Positions 21,101-32,085 of a stretch of DNA of 64,000 nucleotides are shown here, one piece after another. Below the pieces are notes generated by a model. The model was not told the DNA's origin and did no database searches. It saw nothing but the letters and a program-made list of their open reading frames with translations. Location of the stretch: contig JAJTWR010000251.1 in assembly GCA_021613335.1 (NCBI GenBank), positions 2,379,501 to 2,443,500 of the forward strand, read 5' to 3'. The number at the start of each line of letters is the position of its first letter. The first letter of the stretch is position 1. Position numbers and translations under genes: made by a program. Source of the stretch: Whitmania pigra. Its lineage: Eukaryota; Annelida; Clitellata; Hirudinida; Haemopidae.

Positions 21101-21805
21101 TGGGGATGTTATGTTAATTATATAATAATAATAATGATTATTATCGTTATTAAAATTAAAGAGGATATTAATTATTATTATTCTTAATCATTCAACCCTT
21201 AAGTGCTGTGTTAATATTAACACTAATTCTTAAATGCACTTCTTTTGACTAATATTCATATCAGGCAAAACTTGACTTGGAGGCGTTTGAAGCTTCTGTT
21301 GGCATTTACAAGACCCAGAAGAGCAGGTGACCGACTCAAGTCTTGATCCCAATCCAATCTAGAATTGTGAACAGTGAATCATACTGTTGGAACCTTATAC
21401 AAATATAATTAGTTCTCTTTAATGCATTCAAAGTTAAATGTAGAAGTCAAATAATTTATTCTGTTTATAATTCAGCAACTTCATCAAAGAAGCCATGAAG
21501 TGTGTTCCAGAACTCTCTCCTGAGCAGAGAAGGTTACATTGTTATCCCCTTCTCTTCTTTTTACGTTTACCTTGCCAGTGTTTGGAATTTTACTTAAAAA
21601 GGACGTACATCTTTTCACTTTGAATCTCCTTGACTAAAAAGTTATGTAATAAAAATCATTAGGTTTACTATTATTTAAAAAAAAACACTAATAAACATCA
21701 TCATATTTAAGTTCAATTTTATACTTTTCCAGAACTAAGGATCAACTTCTGACCACATTTAAAAGTGAAATGAGGTTCTTTCTTCTCTGCTTTGAAGCTT
21801 CCTGA
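12179..21805 (+). CDS. EXOC2: EXOC2 (Sec5), exocyst complex component 2
   Basis: Subunit of the octameric exocyst that tethers secretory vesicles to the plasma membrane; its N-terminal IPT/TIG domain binds Ral GTPases. There are 28 exons: 12179-12290, 12499-12573, 13002-13097, 13315-13447, 13933-13976, 14973-15042, 15313-15437, 15515-15595, 15815-15960, 16147-16228, 16680-16782, 16972-17084, 17222-17347, 17541-17656, 17755-17802, 17897-18060, 18188-18309, 18544-18617, 18871-18951, 19325-19464, 19675-19726, 19999-20115, 20408-20549, 20627-20682, 20837-20959, 21265-21326, 21476-21532, 21733-21805. They give 910 codons in one frame (vertebrate protein about 924). Landmarks: [20 protein letters not shown] (IPT/TIG), [58 protein letters not shown]. 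Exon 17222-17347 is a Ser-rich linker. The intron after 20959 has a GC donor. AATAAA at 22172-22177 is a candidate polyadenylation signal. Confidence 0.96.
13551..13913. repeat. Long (ACTC)n tetranucleotide microsatellite
   Basis: About 360 bp of nearly pure ACTC repeats with a few one- to three-base interruptions, in the EXOC2 intron between 13315-13447 and 13933-13976. The repeating Leu-Thr-His-Ser frames through it are not genes. Confidence 0.97.
16410..16535. repeat. Two-copy tandem duplication, about 61-bp unit
   Basis: AAATTACATCACATAATTTC through GGTTGTTAAGAGCTACATGG appears at 16410-16470 and again at 16475-16535 with two or three mismatches. It is in the EXOC2 intron before exon 16680-16782. 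Confidence 0.85.
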
Positions 21806-22567
21806 AGGGAATTGGCTTAGAAGTTTTCAACACCATCATCATCAATGTCCATTCTCATCATAAAAGCAATTGTTACCTCTATTTACTTCTTTCCCCCTTT
21901 TTCGAGTATAGCTTATTTTGCTTAGGAGCTTGTACTTTCTTGGCAAAGAATCATTTTATGAGAACAAATAGCTTAATCTTATCAACAATTGAGGCAATTG
22001 ATGAATTAGTTTCAGTACTTAAGTTCATCTTATCTTGTAAGATATTTTGTGCATCTTAAGATTTTGTGCTATTCTATCTCTCCTTGCAGAATTTACGTAT
22101 GACCGAAGGACGCGTGATTAAGCCGAATTAATTATTATCAGATACGTTGATAGAAACGGCTGTTTCATGTGAATAAAGTAGCTTAACTGATGATTGGTTG
22201 TATTAAAGTACTTAAACGAATGCCGAGAACCAGTGTATAGCAAGTAGCAAGCGGACGACATCACGGCAAGGCAAAGTGGGCAATACGGAGCCTAGAGATA
22301 GAGAAAGAGAGCGGGTAACGCTAATGCCCGTTGAAGTTGGGGCGAGAGGTTTAGTTGGTAAGTCAGCCCACACTAAGTCAGTTCCTCACTAAAATAGGTT
22401 TATCAAGCGGGGAATGAGCCAAGGCTGTGATAAAAAATGTCGGAGGCTGTTGGATTTGGGAGATGAGAAGTTGTAAAAGTTGCTAAGAGAAGAGATTGTG
22501 GTTTGGTCATTGAGGTGATGGCGCGCGCATTCGCAAATGACTTAAAAACGCGAATGATGCTGCTTCT

Positions 22568-22813
22568 TCAATGCAATCCTTGCAACGCATGCAAAACAAG
22601 CTTGTTCTCCTCAACCCTATCCTCAATAGCACGGACTGTCTGAAGAAATTGAACTGGTTGCTGATTCATAGTCATATTACCTTCAAAATCGCCCTCATCA
22701 CACTCTAGCAACATCCACCCCGCCTTATCTCCATCAACTAATAGATCGCCGCCAAACACCTGGTCTTCGCTCATCGTCAGCCACTCAACTTCACCAACCG
22801 GTACATAAATCAT
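22568..22813 (-). CDS. Hypothetical 81-residue open frame
   Basis: Open frame from an ATG at 22813 to a stop at 22568, with no introns seen. It is acidic (many Asp, Glu, Gly) and its last 25 residues could form a helix (TVRAIEDRVEENKLVL). Composition looks more protein-like than neighbouring random frames, but no family is recognised, and it directly abuts a LINE fragment, so it may be a piece of a mobile element or chance. Confidence 0.25.
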   Translation of the reverse strand: MIYVPVGEVEWLTMSEDQVFGGDLLVDGDKAGWMLLECDEGDFEGNMTMNQQPVQFLQTVRAIEDRVEENKLVLHALQGLH

Positions 22814-22825
22814 CCCTCCCAAACA

Positions 22826-23039
22826 GAGGCTTCTCGTATGCTTCTCCAGCTATCTAGAACAGACTCCCTCCCACCGTCAGAGCCCAGCCATCCCCGGAGC
22901 TCTTCAAGCGTCACCTGAAGACCCATCCCTTCAGGGCTTCATGGGACAGCGAAGACACAAGGCACCTCTGACGCTATGCACATGGCACTTTATAAATTAA
23001 TTATTATTATTATGGTTATTATTATTATTATTATTATTA

Positions 23040-23100
<61 letters not shown>

Positions 23101-23150
23101 TATTATTATTATTATTATTATTCTTATTATATTATTATTATTGCAATATA
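22826..23150 (+). pseudogene. LINE reverse-transcriptase C-terminal fossil with (ATT)n tail
   Basis: The plus-strand frame reads FSYASPAI, a stop, NRLPPTVRAQPS, then FKRHLKTHPF and a stop at 22969-22971. This matches the familiar end of LINE polyproteins (pattern W-N-x-L-P-P ... F-K-x-x-L-K-T-H-x-F). The expected Trp before Asn-Arg-Leu-Pro is TAG, so the copy is dead. A long ATT repeat from about 22998 follows, as at many LINE 3' ends. The 5' part is missing. Confidence 0.8.
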
Positions 23151-24874
23151 AGCGTGCTCGGAGAGCATAATATCTAAGTGACGGCAGCTGCTCCAAAAAA
23201 ATTATAACAGCTCAGTTTGCAATATATGGAATCGATGCGCAAAGGTCTCAGTGAGCTTCATCGATAACCATATAACGTGCAGTGCATTACGGATAAGTAC
23301 TGTTTTCACCGTACAGGGACAACGGTCTGACCAACGGGTGTGGCCCACCTCTCGAAAACGTCAGGAGTTTGGGCCGAAACGTTCGATGACGGGGAACTCC
23401 TCTGATGATTCCTTGTCGGTTCGCTCCGAGTTAGGAGTTTCTAAGTTCTTCCTCACCGCAAAGCAAATTAGGCAATGTGGCGCCTAGAGCGACATCTTGC
23501 GACGATTTCCTGCTTTTTTTAAAAAGTCTCTTGAGATGTGTGAAAAAAATTAAACGTGGGCAGGCCTGTTCTTATTTAAAGTCATCCTCTTTCGCGCATA
23601 AGAATACACAACTGGGTACATTTTTGGAGAATTGATCTCTTGAACCGCGAAAAAGCGTTCTACAAAATGTCGATGGAATTCTTTGAAAAATAATTTCTGA
23701 AAGCACTTACTTATTCCTCTCATTTAAAAATTAATTTTTTGAAGCATTCAATCGTGTATCATCATCACTGCTGCGGATTTAAGGATGGCGGCTGATTGAT
23801 CTGCCGGGGTTGAGCAGCAGGTGTCGTCACTCAGGATCACTATCAATATCATGGTCGTATTCATTGCAATAACAATAAAATGATGTTAATAACAGTAAAT
23901 AATAATAATAATAATAACAATAATAATAATAACAAATTGATCAACACCTGTTGCTCATAGCTCTGAGGATGCCTCAGGTTGTTACGTGTGAGTCGAACTG
24001 AAAATTCAACTGCGTGTGCATTTGAAGATTTTTAACTTTTATCACAATATTTGTTATATCATTTGAGAAAAAACACTTCATCATCGATACGACCTGGTTC
24101 AATCGAAACACAGTGGAAAAGCTGAGGTGAGGTGACTATCGTTAAGTAAAGAATTATCGGTCGTCGCATAATAGCTAGCAATTAATTAATTAGGTGATAT
24201 GATTAAATACTCATTGTCACAATTGTTACAATGTTGTAAATAATGACAAATTTCTTAGAACATAATTATAACGAGTGTAGCCCGAATTTAAATAGTGCTG
24301 TCTTGCTGAAGTTATTGACATGTTATTAGTGTGCATAATTTCTGCATAAGCGATCTTGTAATGTGTCATAAAATATGTATTTTATCATCTAGCTGTCATT
24401 TGACTATCAAATTGCGTGTCAATGCCTTAAATGTCAAGAGAGTATTTGAAATACTCAATTGAAATCAGTATAGTCAGATGTTATTTGCATTCAGTACAAT
24501 GATAACATTGCTTTGGTTCGACATGCTGGCTGCTGAAATTCACAAATTTAATTTGTTAAATTTTCTGGACAATGATGGCATGCTCGTTAGCTTTTTAAAA
24601 GATTGTTTAATTAAATGAAGTTTCGACTTTTTTAGAATAGCCTTAAAACTTAAAATATTCTTTATATCGGCATTAGTTTTAAATTAGAAATCAAATTTCT
24701 GAGTTTTTAATTCTACTTTTAAAAATGTTATTATTTTATTTTGATGGCACAAACCATTGATTAGAGCCATCACTACCATCATCGCAACCATCATCCAATT
24801 ATTCTAAGGCTAATAAATTTCTAATTTAATCTAACTTTATTAATCTAAACTTAATTTACCAATCCCTCGTGTAG

Positions 24875-26380
24875 ATGCCCAGCAAAGTCGAGCATTCGAA
24901 AGTGTACGTGGGTGGTCTGGGCGAAGGTGCAGACGAAATGGAGATCGAACAGGCTTTCAGAACCTTCGGACGTCTGAGGCATGTCTGGGTTGCTAGGCAA
25001 CCGTCAGGGTTCGCTTTTGTGGTGTTTGAGGACAAGAGGGATGCCAGAGAGGCCATCAGGTGTCTTGACGGGACGTAGGTGTGATTATAATTATGATTAT
25101 GATTGTGATTAAAATATATAATGCATAATTAGTTATGCGTTGCGAAGCAACAGTCAAATTAAAGAATAAACGCAATTTGTTTATATCCATTATATCTTAT
25201 ATTATTAATATTATTATTTCATTAATATTATTGTTATTCTGGTTACTATTGTTATCATTATCATTATTATTGTTATTATTATTATTATTGTAACCTATTA
25301 AATTCTCAAACTAGGTTGATGAACGGCAGGCGAGTTAGGGTTGAACTTTCCACCGGCGAGTGCCGTTGGTCGAAGTGGAAGGTCGACCCTCCAATAGAAA
25401 AAAAAGGGGTCACAGTCAGACTAAGGGATTTGCTAGGAGGGAGTAGCCGAAACTCATCGAGGTGAGTGTGTTGTTACAACTTCATTCATAAATTCAGTCC
25501 GAGTTCATTCATGAAAATGATCTTCGAAATGTTCAGAACCTCACAACACTACTCCGCCCAATAGGTTTTCAGTTTTGTTATTTGTTTACTACCTTTACAA
25601 CAATTTGTTCGCAAAAAAATGTTTGGTTGTTGTTTAATATTGATTATTATTTTTTGTAATTACAAATTTATTTTTTCTCAAAGTTCAAGAGAATCCACGG
25701 GCAGACGAGGAAAACGTAGCAGATCGCTTTCTTCCTCATCTTCCTCGTCGTCGTCATCCAATAGAAAATCTAGGTCATTCCGTACGAGATCTAGGTCATC
25801 AGAAAGTTCAAATTTACTGCCGCTCAGAAGACGAACTAAATCTAAAAACAAGGTGGCTCGATTGACAAGTCCAAGAAGGTCTTCATCTTCATCCAGTACT
25901 TTAACTAGATCAAGTCAATCGAGAAATTCCAACGGATCTTCTGCGTCAGATCACAGCTCTAAATGTGGGTCAAGAAGTGGCAGCCAATCATGTCGAAGAA
26001 AACATAGAAGTGAGTCATCAAGTTTCTACAGGTCGAGATCGAGGTCAAGCAGTTACGTTTCCGGGGAGAATAGTTCGTCAGATGAATCGGGTGGATGGAA
26101 GAGTGGGAAAGGAATTCGAAAAGAGGAACATGTACTAAAAACTAAAACTAACGAAAATTGGGAAAATTTGTTGTCTAATAAACGAAATCCAGAAGAGAGA
26201 AAGCTTGAAAATTTACCGAGAACTAAAGTGACATTATCGGAAAACGATGATGAAAGACAAAGTCATTGTTCAAGCGATAACAGATTCACTGGCGAGGTAG
26301 ATAAAGAAAGCCTAGAACAGAAAACAAAGGGCTCGAAAATACCACCAAAGAAAAGATTGGCGAGCTCAAAAGACGACTAA
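24875..26380 (+). CDS. SR-family splicing factor (SRSF3/SRSF7-like)
   Basis: Nuclear SR protein with one RRM and an RS-rich region, expected to bind exonic enhancers and promote exon inclusion. Exons 24875-25074, 25315-25461 and 25684-26380 give 347 codons. RRM (about residues 6-77): RNP2-like VYVGGL and RNP1-like [10 protein letters not shown], followed by [10 protein letters not shown], the SRSF3/SRSF7 signature. No CCHC zinc knuckle is visible, which favours SRSF3 over SRSF7. The third exon has Ser runs and Arg-Ser stretches to about residue 215, then a charged Lys/Glu/Asn-rich tail of about 100 residues that typical SRSF3 proteins lack. The start follows an acceptor-like TAG immediately before ATG, suggesting a 5'-UTR intron or trans-splicing. 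AATAAA at 26453-26458. Confidence 0.88.
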
Positions 26381-26790
26381 GAGTAAATTTGGTGCAAGAA
26401 AAGTTTCAAAAATTTCTGTTCGTCAGATGAAAGATACATGCTTTCGGACTTTAATAAAATAAATTAATAATGGAAGACACAAAACTTACGCCTTGTCAAA
26501 CTTTAAAGCCTAAAAAAGCCAACAAGAATCCCAAAAGCCAAGCTGATTTTTTAAACTACTTTTTTGAAAATAGGAAAATGATTTAATCCGTTGTTTGAAT
26601 CTATAGCTGTTGAACCAATTTAATACTATTAATTGTATTTATTGCAAAAGAATCTACGAGTTCTTCCTTAGAATGTTGTAGAACTGTATGTTACGCTATT
26701 TAATCATGACGAACTGGTTAAAATAAGATGTTTCAAAAAGAAGTTGCATCAAGTTTTTTGTTGACTTTACGATTACTTCTTTTAAGGGCA

Positions 26791-26895
26791 CCCCGTCATA
26801 ATAGCCCGGCGATAAAATAGCCCCGTCAAAAGAACCCCGTCAAAACGGCCCCGTCAGAATAGCCCAGTCTCAAAATAGCCCAGGACAAAATAGCG
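26791..26895. repeat. Degenerate 14-16 bp tandem repeat (CCCCGTCAAAATAG)n
   Basis: Seven consecutive variants of CCCCGTCAAAATAG, ending AAAATAGCGGTTAAATTTG. A related array of about three units in reverse orientation occurs at 59848-59897, including the same AAAATAGCGGT end. Confidence 0.85.
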
Positions 26896-27352
26896 GTTAA
26901 ATTTGTTTATTGTGGATTTGTTACATGTCCACATGAAGTGATGATAAGGTGAGTCCTCTGAGGTGATTCACTTTGTGTGGCTCGAATATGTTGTACGTCA
27001 ATCGATAACATAGATTAAATTAAAATTCCAATTCAAACCCTTCATTGTACACATTGCAATTGGAACTCTGGGAAGGATTAAAAGAAATTAAACGATCAAA
27101 GGAACCTTCGTGACTTACTGAGTGTCTGGTAAATTCTTTTTGTGCGGATTCACATGTTGCTTGTCAATCGATAATTTATATTAAATATCAACTTGAAAAG
27201 TTCATGTAAAGTGAGGAAGTAGCCGGAATACTAATAATATTTTAGGACAAATCTTGCACATGATGAAATTCCCTGATACCAATTAAACTCAAAACAGTCA
27301 TAAAAGCATTCAGACAACTAAATTCGAATTAAATGTGGAATCAATTATCGAT

Positions 27353-27415
27353 TACAAACTTCTCATATCAACATTTTCTGGATCGTCATTGTTGATTTGA
27401 CATGGAATTAGCCAA
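27353..27415. repeat. 63-bp direct repeat, copy 1
   Basis: TACAAACTTCTCATATCA through TTTGACATGGAATTAGCCAA. Copy 2 at 27669-27731 differs at two positions. Confidence 0.9.
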
Positions 27416-27460
27416 ATCGTGTTTTTTCAATTACCGTCAAATAGCTTGCAATGCTTATAA

Positions 27461-27554
27461 TACCGTGTGTTCCCAAAAATAAGAGTGTCCTAAATTAATT
27501 TTTGCTCGAAAAGGCACGCTTAGGCTTATTTTTGGGGGATGTCTTATATTTTCA
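27461..27554. mobile_element. MITE-like fragment with AAAATAAG inverted motifs
   Basis: TACCGTGTGTTCCCAAAAAT, then TTAATTTTTGCTCGAAAAGG, then CTTATTTTTGGGGGATGTC. The inner TTCCCAAAAATAAG and CTTATTTTTGGGG are inverted. The string resembles, from memory, a widespread animal non-autonomous DNA transposon end; no database search was possible. It lies between the two 63-bp direct repeats. Confidence 0.55.
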
Positions 27555-27668
27555 TAATCAACAAACCCACTAGAACCTTTTTTCATGTTACACAAATTAT
27601 TATTATTTTACAACAATGTTCGAAAACCATTCAATTGTTAGAGTATTTTCTTTTTTAAATTAGTCAAA

Positions 27669-27731
27669 TACAAACTTCTCATATCAGCATCTTCTGGATC
27701 GTCATTGTTGATTTGACATGGAATTAGCCAA
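27669..27731. repeat. 63-bp direct repeat, copy 2
   Basis: Second copy of 27353-27415 (two mismatches); together they bracket the MITE-like fragment at 27461-27554. Confidence 0.9.
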
Positions 27732-28515
27732 TGGTAGTATTTCATTAATGACCTCAGCATACCTTGACGAGTTGAACAAAAGTAAAATAAATAATTTTGT
27801 TGCTAACAAGAACTTGAAAAATCACTTGAGGAGGAGCTATGCCTAAAAATCCTTGTTGTTCATAAAAAAAAGAGAGCAAATGTGGAACTAATAGTGATGG
27901 ATATCGAATTAATAATGTTAAGGTGGGGGAGCGAAATTATCAGTTTCGACTCTGCGCCGTAACCCCTAGCTATTCTTCTGGTTAGGGTACCAATCCCCTC
28001 TTCCCCATAGATGTCCATCATCTAAGTGGCTCTTAATTTTATTTTACGTTATTATTTTATGTTACAGTTATTAAATGACTAATGATCGCTTAGCTAATCT
28101 TAGCGTGTCTTGAAATATTTATAATTAGAATTGTTAATGTCGTCTATTATTTGATGAATTACTTAAAACAACAATTGGAAATTCCAAGAAAAATGAAAAA
28201 GATTGAAGTAATAGTTGTGTTTTATCTTTATGGTATCCAACGAAAACGTCATCATTTGTCTTCATTTTGGCGCGCACAATAATAAACTGAACGTTACAAA
28301 CGATGCTTACACAATCCAAATCATCATTCTATCGAGCTCATCAGTCCATGTTAATACATTTAAGGACGACGCAAGACCCGAAAATATTTGAAATTTGGTG
28401 ATGCAAATAACGGGCTATTTGCTTAGTTTCTTTCAAAATTGCTTAAATGCCCTCGATAAATGAGCATCAAACGTTATCGAAACAACTTCGAGGTAGAGTT
28501 GTGCATTATATGCAA

Positions 28516-28528
28516 TATATAAAAGCCG
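28516..28528 (+). promoter_or_regulatory. TATA box with GCCG extension, CAP gene 1
   Basis: TATATAAAAGCCG, about 55 bp upstream of the start codon at 28578. Followed by a T-rich tract and CAG shortly before the ATG. The TATA-GCCG combination recurs at two other CAP genes. Confidence 0.7.
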
Positions 28529-28577
28529 AAATATTATACGAAATGTTTCTTTTTATTGTCAGAACACAAACAAGAAG

Positions 28578-29456
28578 ATGAAGTTTTTGATCCTCCTCGC
28601 AGTGATTTTGTGCCATGCTTCGGGAAAGTTATTTACACCCGAAGAAGAACAGGCTCTTCTTGACATTCACAATCAACTCAGGAGACAAGAAGGTGCTAGT
28701 AACATGCTAGAAATGGTATGTGATATTTTACTTGTCATCAAAATATGAAAAAGATTAAGGTAAACAAATTGAAATTAAGAAAGTCTACTTTTGGTACGAC
28801 AGAAATGGGATCCAACTCTGGCTTTGCAAGCGAGCGCTTGGTCTGACCAATGCGTCTGGGAACACGGAAAACCGAAGAATATAACAACCAGGTTCGGTTA
28901 CGTCGGCCAGAATCTGTTCATGACCACCTCCAAAAAATTAAACTCAACTGGTGGAATCAGCGTCTTCTACAAGGAAAAGGACAACTATAACTACGATACC
29001 ATGGCTTGCGATAAAGTCTGCGGCCATTACACTCAGGTTAAAACACTGACATTTAATAACTTTTAACTTTTTGACATTTAGTCTAACTAAAACAGAAAAT
29101 GATACAATTTCGAACAATAGGTTGTCTGGGCCAAATCGGAATATCTCGGTTGCGCTGCAACATATTGTCCTGAACTCTATTTCCCAAAAAGTAACAGCAC
29201 CAGATCGGGAAGTTATTTGGTGTGCCATTACGGCCCAGGGTGAGACAAACTATTCATATAATGTGTTCTACCATTTGTGTTCGGTTGTAATCCATCAATT
29301 ACTGAAGATTAATGACGTGCGTGATTTCGCAAAAAAACTTCTTGTAATTTCGACAGTGGAAATATGGCAAGGAATCGTCCGTTCAAACAAGGACCTGCCT
29401 GTTCAGAATGCCCAGAAGGATATGAATGCAGGGACAGCTTGTGCTACAAACCATGA
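28578..29456 (+). CDS. Secreted CAP-domain protein 1 (CRISP/SCP/TAPS family)
   Basis: Small secreted CAP-superfamily protein of unknown ligand. Exons 28578-28715, 28803-29036, 29121-29239 and 29357-29456 give 196 codons. Residues 1-17 form a signal peptide (MKFLILLAVILCHASG). The CAP fold shows LLDIHNQLRR, CGHYTQVVWAKSEYLGC and VCHYGPGGN, with GQN at the position usually GEN, so one proposed tetrad acidic residue is Gln. A short Cys-rich tail (CSECPEGYECRD, ending LCYKP) follows. The same four-exon structure is found in the three minus-strand CAP genes 25 kb away. A strong TATA box lies upstream; AATAAA at 29488-29493. Confidence 0.92.
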
Positions 29457-29797
29457 AAATATTTAATTGTTTGAAATTATTTGGGTGAATAAATTGTTAT
29501 TTACAAAATATGGAAAGGGTCATTGACCAATTTTTACAATTTTGATATCGAAAATATCAGTATATTCAAGTTCATTAAAATGTGCTCAAATTTTAAAGTT
29601 AATTTAAATTAATTATTGTTCCGGTTGTGATGATGTGATGTATTATCAGCTTCATTTAGGGTTGAATTTATATTGGTTTTAGTTTTATATCGTTAAAGAT
29701 ATTTCCATTATTCTTTGTTTATGTTTTACCATAATTTTTCCATAAGTGGTGTTACAAAGTAAATCAGATCAGACTTGTATCGATAAGAAGCGCTAAC
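29457..29797. other. CAP1-ATPAF2 intergenic region
   Basis: About 340 bp, AT-rich. Contains the CAP-gene polyadenylation signal and the ATPAF2 promoter; no other element recognised. Confidence 0.6.
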
Positions 29798-32085
29798 ATG
29801 AGTTTCAAGCGTTCCGTGAATTTTTTGCATTGCATACGAAATTGCTTAAAGGCAAATCGGTCCTATTCTTCGAGTGGAAAAGGTGATGAACCATCAAATG
29901 GCTGTTTCTGAAGCTTTGAGTTATTTTAAATTTAATCCTAATGCTAAAGATATAATTTTACGATATGGTCTTGAACATAAAGTAAAGGTTTTTTAAAGCT
30001 AAGCAAGAAAATAAATGCTTGTTATTGTCCATCAGACATCAAGAGGTTTTATAAAGATGTCACATTGACTAAAAACAATGGTGAGAGACAAATATAATAT
30101 TTTAAAGTTTTACGAAACCTTTTTTTGAATATTTGTTTTTATTATTACTCTTACAAATTGATGATGGGATGTATTATTTGACACAAACCAGTATTTAAGA
30201 ATGTATGTAAAATAATGTGTGTCAACGATATCTAATAATGGCAACTGTTAGAAATAATACTATAGTACAATTCTTAACCATATCCTCCATAAATTGCCAT
30301 TGTTAACATAAAATTGTAAACCATTTGTTCTATTATTGCTTAACAAATTGCAATAATAAGATTAATATCGATTTATAAATCACGATCCTCACCATTCCAT
30401 GACAGGCACGTTCGAAATCAACCTTGACAGGCATAAACTCCGAACACCACTGGGAAATGTTGTTCAAATTCCAAGCGAACCGATCGCACTCGGTGTGGCA
30501 GAAGAGTGGAGGTCGCAGGACAAAGTCATAAACAGATTCAATATGCAGCTCGTTAGTGATGATGATGATTATTGTTTTTGTTATAATAATGATGGCGATG
30601 TTTTATCAATTTCGTTTAAAAACATATGTGTTTATGTTTTCTTATGCCTGATGATCTATAAATAACCCCTACCTTCAAGACGACCCTGACCAACATGTGC
30701 ATCGACAGGGGGGAGTTGAGAGACCAGGAGACTACGATCAATAAGATGCTCGAGTTTCTCAACACTGACACAGTCTGGTTAGTCATTTGGTTCCGTGTTC
30801 AAAACCCACCGCATTTCTGCCATTGGATCATTTGTCTGAAATGTGAGGCTAAGCGGCTGTTAATTAATTACTTGATCAGCATGATTTATGTTAATAGAAG
30901 GGGAGTGGGATTTACTTGATGTATTAATTATTCATGAAAGGTTTCAAAAAGTTTCAGAGCAGACAACCCACAGGAACTCATTCAGCTTCAGAAAGAGCAA
31001 TGGGATCCTCTCTTGGATTGGATGGAGAAGAGGCCAGTAGAATGATGATAATGATCAATAAATATTAAATAACTTAATTAGTTTATATATTTAAATAATA
31101 TTATTATTACATGACATAATGCATGTTTGATCAACTTTTTTTGAAAATTATCTGTCATAGAATTTTGGTGCTTGGCAGTCTAATAATTAAGAATACAAAA
31201 TATTATGTTTAAGATATAAGTACTCCTTTAGTTTTAAGTTCTGTTTGTCAATGATGGCAGGTTTGAAGTAAAGATTCCAATCACGTACGGCTTATCGGTG
31301 CCACACTTTCCCTCGGAGACGAGAGACAAGTTGATCACATACCTTAAGTCCTTCTCTGGTTGGGCGCTCGTGGGTGAGTTGATTTAGAGCTAGGTTGTGA
31401 TGATTTTTATGATGTGCATTTGTGCCTTTCAAAATGCATTGCTATTGCCAGAGTTGGTACCTTTCAAAATTTGATGTTGACATATATTTATTAGTAGAAT
31501 TATTGAATATTGCTACAATGGTAGCAATCATTATTATGCAGATTGTGCAAATGTATATGTATTTTTATTTCACATGGCACCTTAAATATTAACTTTTATT
31601 ATTGTGCAGGCTACGAGCAGGCCGTGGAGTGCCTCAAGTCCTTTGTCATTGGCACATCAGTTGTCAACAGAAAAGTTTCGGTGGAGGAGGCTGTACGACT
31701 CTCCTGTCTTGAGCTTGACTTTCAGGTTTAGAATGGATTCTATTTGATTGAAACCATAAATAGATTTTGGCTTAAGTATAAGATTTTTCATTAGGATTAT
31801 ATATTTTTTGAATTCCCTATGATTTGTTTTTACTATTATATGCTGTGTAAAGTTATTATATCTTAGTTAAAGATTGTTTGATTGCTTACATTATTTATTA
31901 TATTATTCTGTTGCTCAAATAAAAAATATCAATTCCAGACAAATGTTTGGGGAACAGTTGAATGGAAGCACACAATCGATGAAGTCGAGATGAAAGCACG
32001 TCTTGCTGCTGCCATGTTGTTCGTCCATTTCAACTCTACTCATTACAATATCACGGAGAAGGAAGATAATTATCGTGTCAAATGA
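29798..32085 (+). CDS. ATPAF2: ATPAF2 (ATP12), F1-ATPase assembly factor 2
   Basis: Mitochondrial matrix chaperone that binds free F1 alpha subunits during ATP-synthase assembly. Eight exons: 29798-29882, 30036-30080, 30406-30551, 30680-30777, 30952-31032, 31261-31373, 31610-31725, 31939-32085, giving 276 codons (vertebrate protein about 289). The N-terminus is basic and Ser/Asn-rich, fitting a targeting sequence. Family landmarks: KRFYKDVTL, FEINLDRHKLRTP, IPSEPIALGVAEEW, LQKEQWDPLLDWMEKR, YGLSVPHFPSE, VEEAVRLSCLE, WGTVEWKHTID. The intron after 31032 must use a GC donor (AG|GCCAGT); the GT three bases on gives a stop in the next exon. AATAAA at 32409-32414. Confidence 0.95.

Larger units (their letters stand above)
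21806..24874. other. EXOC2-SR factor intergenic region
   Basis: About 3 kb without a confirmed gene. It contains the EXOC2 3' UTR, a weak minus-strand open frame (22568-22813), a LINE 3' fragment with ATT tail (22826-23150), an unexplained GC-richer stretch (23160-23500) and AAT-rich repeats near 23890-23935. Confidence 0.6.
26381..28577. other. Repeat-rich intergenic region
   Basis: About 2.2 kb with no supported gene. It holds the SR-factor 3' UTR, a CCCCGTC-type tandem repeat (26791-26895), a diverged repeat pair around 26965-27050 and 27145-27205 sharing GTCAATCGATAA, a 63-bp direct repeat pair and a MITE-like sequence. Confidence 0.6.

Noticed and set aside
22976..23196. Poly-Leu/Ile and poly-Asn frames on both strands
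   Set aside because: ATT repeat tail of the LINE fossil.
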